A DNA stretch of 64,000 bases from Notolepis coatsorum. Taxonomy: Eukaryota; Chordata; Actinopteri; Aulopiformes; Paralepididae. The DNA is taken from positions 99,445,674 to 99,509,673 of the forward strand of contig OZ020598.1 in NCBI GenBank assembly GCA_963971535.1, in the 5' to 3' direction. The first letter of the stretch is position 1. Each line of letters starts with the position of its first letter. Positions 21,293-32,674 of the stretch are shown here, piece after piece. A model generated the notes under the pieces. That model was given only the letters and a program-made list of their open reading frames with translations. It did no database searches and had not been told where the DNA came from. Position numbers and translations under genes: made by a program.

Positions 21293-24200
21293 AGTCGGTA
21301 TGTATGTAGTTTTGTGTATATGTATGCATGCCGGTATATACTATGACTATTATTATAATCTATGCTTTGAATGGTATTAGAGATCTATGTGAGCTATAGA
21401 GATTAGAGACATGTCTGGAGGGGAGGGTGCTGTTGATTGTTGTGTGTGTATGTATGTATGTATGTATGCGTAGTATCGTGTATATGTATGCATACCTGCA
21501 TATACTATGACTATTATTATAATCTATTCTTTGAATTGTATTGGAGATATACTTGAGTTACACAAATTAGCTATAGAGAAATTATTGGAGGGACTGCACC
21601 CGCATGCCGTCTACCATGCAGATATGGGCAACCTTTTGTCCCATAACTATAGCCACACTCACCACCTTGTGGCAGGGGTTACTTAATGATAAAGTTAGAG
21701 GTTGCAGAAATTGGAAGTTCACTGTTGGGTGTTATGTTTGTGTTCTTGTACACAAAGTTTCAGTTATCTATGTTTTTATTTTTTTGGTTAAAGGTTTTGA
21801 ATACATATATAAGAAAAGAGCCTCAAAAGCAGTGCAATGGGGACACTTAAATTAATCTCTCTCAATACAAATGGCCTAAATAACCCAATAAAAAGGAAGA
21901 GGATACTGCAAAAACTTAAGAAGGAAGGAGGAGAAATAATCTTCCTTCAGAAAACACACTTGACCAAAGTGGAACATGCAAAGTTGGAGAAATTAGCCTC
22001 AGCCCAAGTATTCTTCTCCTCTCACACATCAGCAAAAAGAGGAGTGGCAATCCTCATAAAAAATAACCTCACTTTTAATAAAGAAAAATGTATCAGAGAT
22101 AAGGAAGGAAGATATGTTTTGGTAACGGGGGAAATAGAAGAACAACAAATAACTTTGATTAATGTCTACAATCCGCCTGGAAAAGGAGCAGATCTAATGA
22201 AAATAATCATATCCTTGATAATGACAGAGGTGAAGGGAACACTCATAATGGGGGGAGACCTCAACTTGGTGATGAATCAGAAGGTAGACACCCAAAGTAG
22301 AATAAAACATAAATCAGAACAAGCGGCAGTATTATTAAGAAAAACCCAAATAGAGTTGGGACTTTTGGATGTTTGGCGTTGTCTACATCCCCAAGGCAAG
22401 GCCTTCACCTTTTATTCCAATGCACATAAGGTCTATTCAAGACTAGATTACTTCTTTATGTTTAAAAATGAGATTTCAAAGGTCACAAAATGTGAAATAT
22501 TACCTATAACTATAGCAGACCATGCACCAATCATAATGGAATTAAACTTGAAGATGGAACGAGGGGAAACGATTTGGAGGTTAAACAACTCCCTATTTGG
22601 CGACCAGAACTTCAAGGAGAAAACTAAACATAGCATGAAGTCTTACTTTGAGATCAATGACAATGGAGAAGTGACATCCACAATACTGTGGGAAGCTGCA
22701 AAAGCAACAATACGAGGAGAAATCATAGCATATTCATCCTGGAAAAAGAAGCGAAGAGATAGAGAAAAGATGGTACTGGAAAACAAAGTAAAAAAACTAC
22801 AAGAAGAACATGAGAAAGGGAGGAACAAAGAAGTACAGATACAATTGAACGTAGCTAAAAAAGCATTGGAAACTATAGAAATACATGACATTGAAAAGAA
22901 TCTCATGCTCAGTAGGCAAACATATTATGACAACAGCCCAAAAGCACTGAAAATATTAGCATTTAAACTAAAGAAACAGAAAGAAAAAACTGCAATAGCC
23001 ACTATCATGGATAACAACTCCACATATAAGAGGGGGAAATCGAAAATAGCATTATGTTTTAAGGATTATTATCAAAACCTCTACACTCCAGAAGTAATAG
23101 GTGTGGACCCACAGAAAATTAAACAATACCTAGATATTTTAAACCTTCCCACAGTGTCCGTTAAACAAAATAATGAATTAGTACAACCAATAGTAGAGAC
23201 AGAAATCCTAAAGGTCATCCAGAAGGGTAAACCGGGAAAAAGTCCTGGAAGTGATGGATTTACTTACGAATTCTACAGGGAGTTTAGATACCTAGTTACT
23301 CCCATCTTATGTAGAGTTTTTAATGAGATCCTACAAACAGGAAACTGGCCGCACACATGGAATTCTGCAATCATTACTGTTATACCTAAAGAAGGAAAAG
23401 ACCCGACAGACTGTGCATCGTATAGACCAATATCGCTCTTAAATGTAGATCAAAAATTATTCACATCAATTATAGCAACCAGACTCTCACATATACTACC
23501 TAATATAATTAACTTGGACCAAACAGGATTCGTTAAAGATCGTCTCCTAAGCGACAATGTGCGGCGTACTCTTAATATCATTGATTATGCAGTACAAACA
23601 AAGCAACAAATGCTGACATTGACATTAGATGCTGAAAAAGCCTTTGATCGGGTGTCATGGCCCTTCATATTTGGAGTATGTGAGGATTTTGGATTCCACC
23701 AAACTTTTATTAAATTGATTAAGGGAATATATAAAGAACCTAACGCAAGAGTAAGAGTGAATGGGACACTCTACAAAATTTATTTTAAAAAGGGGGACAA
23801 GACAAGGGGACCCATTATCACCCCAAATATTTGCCTTATGCATAGAACCCTTAGCCGAAAGCATAAGGAAAAATATGAGGATAAAAGGTCTCACAATAAA
23901 GGAAGATGAACATAAACTAGCACTGTACGCGGACGACATCATAGTGTATCTTACAGATATATATATTTCACTACCGGAGTTACTCGATGAAATTACAAAC
24001 TATGGAGTTCTGTCTGGATATAAGCTTAATTTAAATAAAACTGAAGCTATGGAAGTAGGTAACCACTTGGAGAAAGACTTCAAAAAACAGTTTAAAGGGG
24101 CTATGCACTGCTATTCCTAGCACTATTTGGGCAACTTTACACAATTCCTGTGAGTCTATGTAACACATCTGTAATTTTTATTCCAAAAATAATCATTGTT

Positions 24201-24421
24201 TTATATTTCTAATCTTGTACTCAAAACCAGCATTTTTCAGCCTCATGAAATCAGGCTATTATTGGCTTGGCTCCACCCATACTAGCAGAATGCTTTGAGT
24301 GACAGCCACCCACCAAATAGCTCCGCCCATCTCCCCGTCCTTCCATCCAGGTGAAGGTCTCAGGTTTCAGGTTTTTATTTCGACACGCAAAACATATACC
24401 GATTTTACTAACTAATACAAC

Positions 24422-25922
24422 ATGGCTGTACATTATGTTTGGGATCCAGAGAGCGACCCACAGTATGATTCAGAAGAAGAAGAAGAAGTCGATTTGCAAC
24501 AGCGAGGCTTACATTACATCGTTTCCGATTGGTAAGTTGATTGCACTGTTACTGTTAGTCTAATGGTTGTGTACTTCTGTCGCGGCCCGTCGAAAACACA
24601 CTAACGTTAGATTGTACTCACACCCCCCCCAAACAACAGCGATCGAGGCTTACAAATAGTTTACGATTGGTTAGTTGATTCCACCGTTAGTCTAACGGTT
24701 GCCGAAATAACGGTACTTACTTACTTGATCGATCAGCCAGCTTTTGCTTCGATAGCTTACTATAAGTAACGTTACCTTGCTTCAATAGTTTGCCAAAATG
24801 TTAGTTTATAAAGAGCAGCAGTTATACTGTATACAGTGTACTTACTTCTGTCGCGGCCCGTCGAAAACACACACTAACGTTAGATTGTACTCACACACCA
24901 ACAGCTTTATACAGTGTCCCCCCCCCCCACTCCTATGTACAGTTTCTACGGCAAATGTATATCCTTTTTTTTCTGGGCTCTCTTTGCATCACAAACAGTA
25001 CTGTATTTACAAATATGGTATGTCATAAATATATAGATGTAGCAGTACTGTCTATCTATATGTCATATATGTTACGATGAATTGAAATTGGGAGACCCTG
25101 ATGTAAACAAGACGAAAGTCTTTCTCTGGTCTCCATCATAGCAGTTGTGTTGGTATTGAGCAGTACTGTATTGTAGCAATTTTGATCATTGATTGATAAT
25201 TTCATTCACCCTCAAATCAATCTACTAGGTGCACGTGCGGAAATTGTGAACGGATGCCAACAGAGGCTGAGAATGTATGCTGCATGGAAGTTCCACAGGT
25301 AAAGTAGTAACACAACCTTGCATCTTGGTAGCACTGAAAACCATGCATATGGCTAACGATTTAATTTTCTATATATATAGGTCAGACGTCGAATTAACCA
25401 GGAACCAACTGGACTACTGTGCATGGTTGATCATCCGGGATTGGATCCAGTGTGCTTCAACCCCTATACCATCCAAATGGCAACTAATATCTACAAGGCA
25501 GATTTTGGCCGGATACCAGAAAGCGGAATCAATAAGTAAATAATATTTATTACAGATTTATATATTTTTGTACAGGTGTTTCTCCATCTTGCATCTCTCA
25601 GACTATACTAATCTTTCTTGCAAACACAATCTAATCCTTATTGCACATCACATATAATCAATGCTTGCTACTGTCCAATGACATGACATGACAAATGGTT
25701 ATTTCCCAGCTTTTTTTTAATTTTATTTGTGCATAAATATAATACTTCTTTTTCTTTAGCCGTTTCAGATATATCGCGTACAGGTGCTTTGTGGCGTGGT
25801 GTTGGGGATACTTAGGACGCAGAGTGAGGGTAGTAATCCCTTCCTGTGTAGTGGTTCGAATCCGCACCGAATTTCCGGATGCTGATGGTGTCTATACTGG
25901 CTTCAGACCGGTACAAGATTGA
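24422..25922 (+). CDS. P2X7 C-terminal (ballast)-like zinc-binding protein of the Kolobok
   Basis: Four exons, 24422-24531, 25229-25298, 25381-25535 and 25760-25922, join in phase to 165 codons plus stop with no break. All introns run GT to AG. The protein starts MAVHYVWDPESDPQYDSEEE (acidic), then DWCTCGNCERMPTEAENVCC, LLCMVDHPGLDPVCFNPY, FRYIAYRCFVAWCWGYLG, VIPSCVVVRIRTEFP and GVYTGF. This Cys spacing and the AYRC, PSC, IRxEFP and GxYxGF steps are those of the cytoplasmic zinc-binding ballast domain of the P2X7 receptor. No P2X channel part or membrane segment is present. The role in transposition is unknown; nucleic-acid or transposase binding is inference. Its last 20 coding bases overlap the transposase end on the other strand. 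Confidence 0.88.
25077..25210 (+). repeat. R140 repeat in intron 1 of the P2X7-like gene
   Basis: GATGAATTGAAATTGGGAGA to TATTGAGCAGTACTGTATTG, ending in TTGATTGATAATTTCATTC. It lies just before exon 2 and supplies much of the intron's 3' part. Confidence 0.65.
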
Positions 25923-27289
25923 AGCGTGACACATAGGCGGAAACCGCTTCTTTCATGGAAGGCCTGTCGAACTGTGCGCACAGATGTTCTGGGATGGGAA
26001 TCGCCTCAACCACCTGGATATATGGTTGGGGGTCACGAATGACTGAGTCAAACAGGAGCTCCATAAGCTGGTTGACATAGTCTGTAAATGAGAAATTGTT
26101 ATTTGTTTTGTCATGTTAAAAAGGTTATTATTTATTCAATTTATTGTTATTAATGCTGTTCCACTGTAAGTGGAAATATTTTTCTATTTATATAGGTCAT
26201 GTGTGTGCAATAATAAATGTTGATATTTTGACTTACTGACTGTCGGAGCGATTTTCCTTGGTTTTATAGTGTGCCCACCCTTTTTGGCCTTTGGAAAGCT
26301 CATCTTGTAAGCCGGAGCTCCCGAAGCGTCTGTCGCTTGCTGGCGATTTGAGTTTTCATTGAAATGCATTGCAGCTAGGTATAGTCTGAAAGGAAAATTT
26401 CAATAAGCACAAGCAATATATTTGTAGTTGATCTGAGGTTATCTAATGCAACATAATGAGTTATTTGACAAATCAGGAGTCCATAATTAGTCATTTGTAC
26501 ACAATATAAAATACCTGCAAAGCATTCCAATGTATGAAAAAACAACGTTTTTTGGGGCAAAACGTAAAACCACACTGTGATAGGACTCCAGTGAAGACGT
26601 TTGATGGTGTGGACTTAGTTTGGCGACATCTTTGATGATCCTTGTGTTTAGCAGAACCTTCTCGAGCTGGTGGGCCGGTTTTGAGTCTAAAGTAAAAAAG
26701 AAATTGCATTCAGATATTTCATTAGAGTATATTACAGTAGATTAGAATTATTCAAGCAAGTATACATTTGTAAATCACACCAATCTAGAATGAGGACATA
26801 AATAAATATGTTGAGTATATATTCATGATGAAAGACAGACAGACATACCAGGTTTAACCCACTTGCTACTATCTCTCGATACACGGTCAGCATGAAGACA
26901 ACGCGGATAGAGTGGTTCTTCGTCGTGTTCATGTACATTCATCATGTGATTGAGACATGACTTCCACCTAGCCACCCTCTCAGCGGGCGTCTTCGATGTG
27001 GCAGCGGTCCAGTAGAGGTGGTTAGATATGTGTGGGCGCCATTTTTTTATCACCTTGCAGTCTTTCGCTTGTGCAACCTTGTCTAGCTTCTTAGACAGAC
27101 CTTGAATTACATAACATTACATAACAGTCGTATGACATACATGACATACAGATAGACAGTACTGCTACATCTATACATTTATGACATACCAGATTTGCAA
27201 TTACAGTACTGTTTGTGATACAAAAAGAGTCCAGAAAGAAAAGAGTATATACATTAGGCGTAGAAACTGTACATTGGATTGGGTAGGTG

Positions 27290-27375
27290 GGGGTGGGGGG
27301 GACTGTACATTGGAGGTGGTTGGGTGGGGGGGGGGGTGGGGGGGTTGGGTAGGAGTGGGGGGGGGGGGGGGTTGG
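27290..27375 (+). repeat. G-rich intronic tract
   Basis: Runs of five to fourteen G separated by T, TT or AGT give several possible G-quadruplex cores on the plus strand; the transposase pre-mRNA would carry C-runs. Similar G runs lie at 30417-30430 and 30461-30474. Confidence 0.7.
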
Positions 27376-28922
27376 GTAGGAGGGGTGGGATTGAATGTGG
27401 GATGCCTTTCGACATACCTTTGGCCACGTGCCACACATCGTAGAAGTGTTTGATGCCCAGATCTCTCAGGTACTTTTGAATCTGCGGGTGACGATCTGTG
27501 ACAATACAGTCCAAGGTCACAGATCGGTCCTTCAGAAGAGCGAGGCTTCTCCTCAAGCCTTCTAATTCCATATGGTAGCTGCCCCCCACCTCATTGCTCT
27601 GTTGAGGTACAAGCAAGGAAGGGAAGAGCAATGAAATAGCCTTTTCAAAATAGTCACCAGCGTTAAAAATAACTATTCCACCATCCCACAATTTCCATTT
27701 CCTAACCCCCGCTCACACACACAGCCAGACCACTTCACACCTACAGCGATTCAAGATTCAAGACCGAGAGCTTTGTGTTCGTTTGAGCACAATGAAGGGT
27801 GCGGTGTCTTCAGACTTGTTAATTACCTGAATTAGTTGGACGTCTATGACATGATTGGTGGCGAGTTCCATCACAGAGTAACTACCGTACTTAGCACTGT
27901 GGCCTGTTGAAAATAATAATAACAATTTCAATCAATGTAGTGCAATATTAAAAATGTATTCATAAAGTAGAAATTTGACATTGGGGAGCTTTTTCTAACC
28001 TGGAGAATCGGCTCTCATGTCACCACCGATTATCACCATCTCTTCCTGGCTTAATCTGGCGAGGGTAAGCTCTTGGTCCTTATACCACATGCTCAGAACT
28101 GCCGGTTCCAAGAACTTCTTGGCGTGTTCCCGAAACGCTCTGTACTTTATTGTGGAGACGTGTAACGCATTGAGAACCTAAAAGAATAAATGAATAACGC
28201 TTTGTTAATATGCACGTGTGAATCACAAACAAAAACATAATGTATATCTGACTTGTCAATCAAATCAATCAAATCAAATACCTTATCCATTTGGGTGAAA
28301 GATGAGCCAGTGAAAAAAACTGCTGCAGACAGCTGAATATTTCCAGCTGGTGTGCTCCCGATGAGAGGCTGACTGGCCCACTTACGGCTATATTTACAAC
28401 TGGGGCAAACTTGGGAGACAGCCAAGAAGGTCCCTCGCGTAGTTTTGTTGATATGACATCGAGCATCGCACACCGGACACTGTTGGAATAATTCCAGTAG
28501 ACTGTCTTCGTAAACGATGTATTTCTGGACCTCATAGATTGGTTTTGACGGTTCCCTGCTCGAGAAAAACACAAATAAATAACACGGCACAACTATACAG
28601 CTTTTCTATTTTTACGGGCCATGGAGATCTTTGTAACAACTTACGCTACAATTGAGGGCTCGCTCATAAAAGAGTCAATGTTGAAAGTGGAATCCTGAGG
28701 CTCTGGAACGTCTATCGAGCTGTAGGTCACTTAATCGTCATCAGACTCCAGTCGTGGTATTTTACTGGGTCTAAACGCCTTCACAGGTGTTGACGTGGAG
28801 GGTCCCTGTTGATTAGACCAGTAGCCAGTAGTTGGGGTCCCCACCGCGACAGATACAGACACGACTTTCGCCTGAACACCTATTTACAAAACATAGTTTA
28901 GTCAAACAAGGGATTGATTGAT

Positions 28923-28998
28923 AACTTTGCTCACTCACTCACTCACTCACTCACTCACTCACTCACTCACTCACTCACTCACTCACTCACTCACTCAC
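28923..28998. repeat. (TCAC)n microsatellite
   Basis: About 18 CTCA/TCAC units run in a row beside an R140 scrap (29006-29060), in transposase intron 2. Confidence 0.9.
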
Positions 28999-29116
28999 AC
29001 ACACAGATGAATAATCTTTCGTCTTGTTTACATCAGGGTCCCCCATTTTCAATTCATCAGGACATATATGACATACATGACATACAGATAGTCAGTACTG
29101 CTACATCTATACATTT

Positions 29117-29805
29117 TAGGGCTGACCTTCGAAGCTTTTTTTGGCAATCGAAGCTTCGGGGCCGGGCTTCGATTTTAATTCGAAGCTTCGAAATTTTATT
29201 CGATTTTTTTTTTTATTATTTATTTTTTTTTATCTTATGTTGTGGGACTTGTACAGTACTTTCGTAAACGTTGTTTTTAAATGTGCTCTATAAATAAAGT
29301 GGGTTGGATTAATTAATTAAGTAGCCCCTTTCGTGACTGACGCATCCAACAAGGTTTCACTCGGCTGTGTGATTTAATTCAAGGTGGATCGCTGTTGTCG
29401 TTTGAACAACTTCAGATTTCATGGGAACTACCAATCCCCCAAATCAAGAATGTTTAAGATGAAAGAAGTAAGATTTTGATTATTTGAAATATGGCCTGTG
29501 TAGACTAAACTATGCACAGAATTATGTCAGTCTACAAGGTCCGGATTCTACATGGTCCGGCAATGTAGACCTTGTAGACTCCACTACAGACCAATTATCA
29601 GTGAATGTTCATGCATTTTTAAGAAGGGCAACTTCCACAAAAAAACAAAGAACTCACCAAAACATCTCAGTAGCACCTTATCTAAATGTTATATTTCATA
29701 TATGGAGATTCATATTTATTTATGTATTGCATGCATTTCTACATTTTATTTCCTATTTTGTTTATTCATCCCAGTATCTTTCTTTATGTGTGGAATTCTA
29801 CAAGG

Positions 29806-29836
<31 letters not shown>

Positions 29837-30277
29837 CTACACACACACCTACACACACACACACTTACATTTAGTCATTTAGCTGACGCTTTTATCCAAA
29901 GCGACTTACAAGTTCTGTACGACAAGACAGCAAGAAGGGTACAACTCTATCAGCTGAGTAACAATGTGAGTAACAATGTTCATCAAAGTGTTGCGTGTTA
30001 CAGTGTAGGTTAGTTTATTAGGACAAGTGCATGACAGTAAGGTTAGTCACGGTTAGATTTTTTTTTTTTTTTTTTATCATTTCAGATAATGGTTGAAGAA
30101 GTGAGTCTTTAGTCGACGGCGAAAGATTGGACGGGATTCGGCTGTCCTAACTGGGATGGGTAGTTCACACACACACACACACAAATCGAATTTTTTAACT
30201 TCGATTTTTTTTTAATGTTCGAAGCTTGTGCCATCGAATCGAACGTTCGAAGCTTCGAAGCATTTAAGACAGCCCTA
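29117..30277. mobile_element. hAT non-autonomous transposon inside the Kolobok
   Basis: The ends are TAGGGCTGACCTTCGAAGC and, inward from the right, TAGGGCTGTCTTAAATGC with further TTCGAAGC repeats. The 8-bp duplication ATACATTT is perfect (29109-29116 and 30278-30285). Both ends are rich in the palindrome TTCGAA. Inside are (CA)n at 29811-29870 and a fish repeat segment (29870-30150) with TTAGCTGACGCTTTTATCC and CAAAGCGACTTACAAG. There is no transposase frame. Confidence 0.9.
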
Positions 30278-31168
30278 ATACATTTATGACATACCAGATT
30301 TGATTTGCAAATACAGTACTGTTTGTGATACAGAAGGAGTCAAGAAAAGGGAGTATATACATTTGACGTAGAAACTGTATATTGACAACCATACTGGGTA
30401 ATTTACATTGGAGGTGGGGGGGGGGGGGCACACTGTATAAACAAGTAAAACTGTACATTGAGGGGGGGGGGGGGGACACTATACAAACAAACAAAATTGT
30501 ACATTGGACTATTGACAAAACAATACTAGGTAAATGACTGTACATTGGAGGGGGTTGGGTTAGGATATTTACAGGGGCCAGTGTTGAATTGCAGTCTCCC
30601 GTAGGTGTCCCTTGAGAGATGTTTTGAAAGTGGGTAGTGATCCACATTCCTTTACAGCTTTGGGTGAAAGCGGTGAAAGGAAGGGCCAATCTACACAATC
30701 CTGGGTCACATTATTACATTACATCACACTGAGTTACAAACCTACCTTGACTCTTGACATGTGACCGTAGTGTTTTCATAGACAGCTGTGTACCAACAGA
30801 ACGTATCTTTGGGTTGTCTGTCTGGCAACTGATGTCCCTTGAAGCAGAAGGCAGGCGTACATTGGCGCTGGAACTTGTGGCCTAAGAATGACCAAATAGT
30901 CAAACAATTACAATATAATCCAAGCCACAAATATAACGTTACCTTGTTTACCTCTCACTAGTTGTGTTTTTTTATTTAGCAGTTATGACTAGCTTGCTTC
31001 AATAGTTTTCTATAACGTTACTTTATAAAGAGCAGCAGTTATATACAATAACGTTAGATTGTATTTATGATAACATATCTCACCCACCCCCCAAGGTTCC
31101 CTCCCACATACAAACAGTGAACGTAGCTAGCAACAGTCAGTAAGTTAGCTGGCTAATTACGACATATC

Positions 31169-31232
31169 TACTTACTACTTGTGTCGGGTCGCGTATTGTC
31201 TACTTACTACTTGTGTCGGGTCGCGTATTGTC
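31169..31232. repeat. 33-bp tandem duplication at the THAP exon's 5' splice site
   Basis: CTACTTACTACTTGTGTCGG and following bases occur twice in a row. On the minus strand each copy contains TAGTAAGTAG, so the splice donor of transposase exon 1 is present twice. Using either keeps the frame. Confidence 0.85.
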
Positions 31233-32674
31233 GGTACAACTCCTTTGTTTAGCACCAACATGGATACCACGCCAGCATCAAAAATAGTACAAACAGTACA
31301 AACCCGAGTATTAGACGTTGCGACAGAACTTGGAGGGTCGCCAAAAACGAACTTGTTCCATTGTTGGCGAAGTTCGGCATCAACGGGAAAACCGTGCAAA
31401 GACGTATTAGTAGCTTTACAGCCAGGAACAGAACATGTTCTGCGGGGTTTGCTCATCGTGGAAGATAGGCGAGTGACGGCATTCCTGTTTCTAGGTTGTA
31501 GGTCTAGGTTGTAGGTAGCAAGAATGGGGGCGGGCATTAGCTCCAACCACAGAGCCAATCGCATCACCGTGCGCTATCCACAGCGCCCAGTGACGTGCTC
31601 AGGGACTTCAAATCAAAATGACCCGATTTACTAGAGGCACAGAGGGGTTGGGCTGTAACTGAGCAATTCGCCAATATGGTATTTAGGCCCAAAAACACAT
31701 TGATACGAACTCCTATTACTATAATACAATGCTAGAGACTGAAAAATGACATTTATAATGCATGGGACCTTTAACTTTAAATGGGACCGGAACAAAGTGA
31801 GATATCTGGGAATAACTATACCTAATAACCTAGACAATCTACATCAGTGTAATTATGGAAGTTTGGAGAACTCTGTAAAGGAAGATCTGAATAGGTGGAA
31901 AATTGTACCTCTCACTTTATTTGAAAAAATTTATATTATTAAAATGAACATCTTGCCACGTTTTCTATTTTTATTCCAAAACACCTAAATGTTTCAACGT
32001 TTGGGAGGGGCTGCTGAGAAAATTTATATGGGATGAAAAGAAACCTAGAGTCAAACTCAAAATCTTGCAACAAAAAAAAGGAGGGGGACTAGCATTACCA
32101 AATTTTATTAATTATTATTACGCAGCACAGGTAAAACCGATTCTAATATGGATGAAAAACGAGATGAGACCCAAATGGAAGTCAATTGAGTTGAATCTAG
32201 TGGAATCACTCAGCACATTGATCTTCTCCAGATATAAAAAAGCACAGATCAAAATACACAATTACTCTATATATAACACATTTAAAATCTGGAGGGAAAT
32301 ATGTAAAATAAATAAAATTAAGGAACAAGAAATGATCTGCTTAAGACAAATAGCATGGGACCCAGATTCTTCTCCAAACAGTATTGACGGTTTTTTTAAG
32401 ACATGGGAAGCTAAGGGCCTCATACGTTTCTATCAAATGTACAATGGAGTGGATTCTTTTGAAAATGTAGCTAATAAATATGCCTGTCCTAGTAATCACT
32501 TTCACCGATACCTGCAAGTAAGAAGCTACTTAAGAGAAAAAGTCCAAATTAAAACTCTTGAAGATCTCCACCCCCTACTGAAATACATGATAAAGACTCA
32601 ACAAAGCCATAACCTCAAAAACACAACTGGACAAATCTACAAAATGCTCCAAGAAAACAAAATTGAAGATTTAA

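Larger units (their letters stand above)
25903..31456 (-). pseudogene. Kolobok transposase with THAP domain, one premature stop
   Basis: Eleven exons on the minus strand: 31456-31208, 30881-30746, 28879-28645, 28558-28282, 28177-28000, 27903-27827, 27598-27418, 27100-26849, 26686-26515, 26385-26237 and 26081-25903. They sum to 2085 bases (694 codons plus stop) with all junctions in phase. Exon 1 is a THAP-like finger (RRTCSVPGCKATNTSLHGFP) whose second pair reads C-x2-C, not C-x2-H. Exon 4 has CPVCDARCHI and VCPSCKYS. Catalytic candidates are GGDMRADSPGHSAKYGSY (Asp), CIVTDRHPQIQKYL (Asp) and SSLESYHSVVLRFAPKN (Glu), with FYDVWHVAKG and HISNHLYW between. The only break is a TAA at 28731-28733, about codon 178. 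Exon 1 could instead end one 33-bp repeat further on, also in frame. Confidence 0.88.
24096..31770. mobile_element. Kolobok DNA transposon with two convergent genes
   Basis: It is flanked by TTAA at 24092-24095 and 31771-31774, the target of Kolobok elements. The ends are AGGGGCTATGCACTGC and, inward from the right, AGGTCCCATGCATTAT. Removing the element with one TTAA restores the L1 frame exactly. The 7675 bp hold a THAP-type transposase (minus) and a P2X7-C-terminal-like gene (plus), each starting about 315-330 bp from its end of the element. Introns contain a hAT, an R140, a (TCAC)n tract and a composite repeat present three times (about 24910-25075, 27115-27300 and 29062-29116/30278-30420). 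A 414-bp relative of its left end lies at 55675-56088. Confidence 0.92.

Noticed and set aside
22448-23942. Minus-strand frames of 60-95 codons across the L1 ORF2
   Set aside because: They are antisense shadows of the ORF2 frame with no motif of their own.
25658-25867. Minus-strand frame opposite exon 4 of the P2X7-like gene
   Set aside because: Antisense shadow; it begins in intron sequence, has no transposase motif, and lies beyond the transposase stop.
28923-28998. CRISPR-like array of short repeats
   Set aside because: Plain TCAC microsatellite with no spacers in a vertebrate genome; the other tandem arrays here also lack unique spacers.
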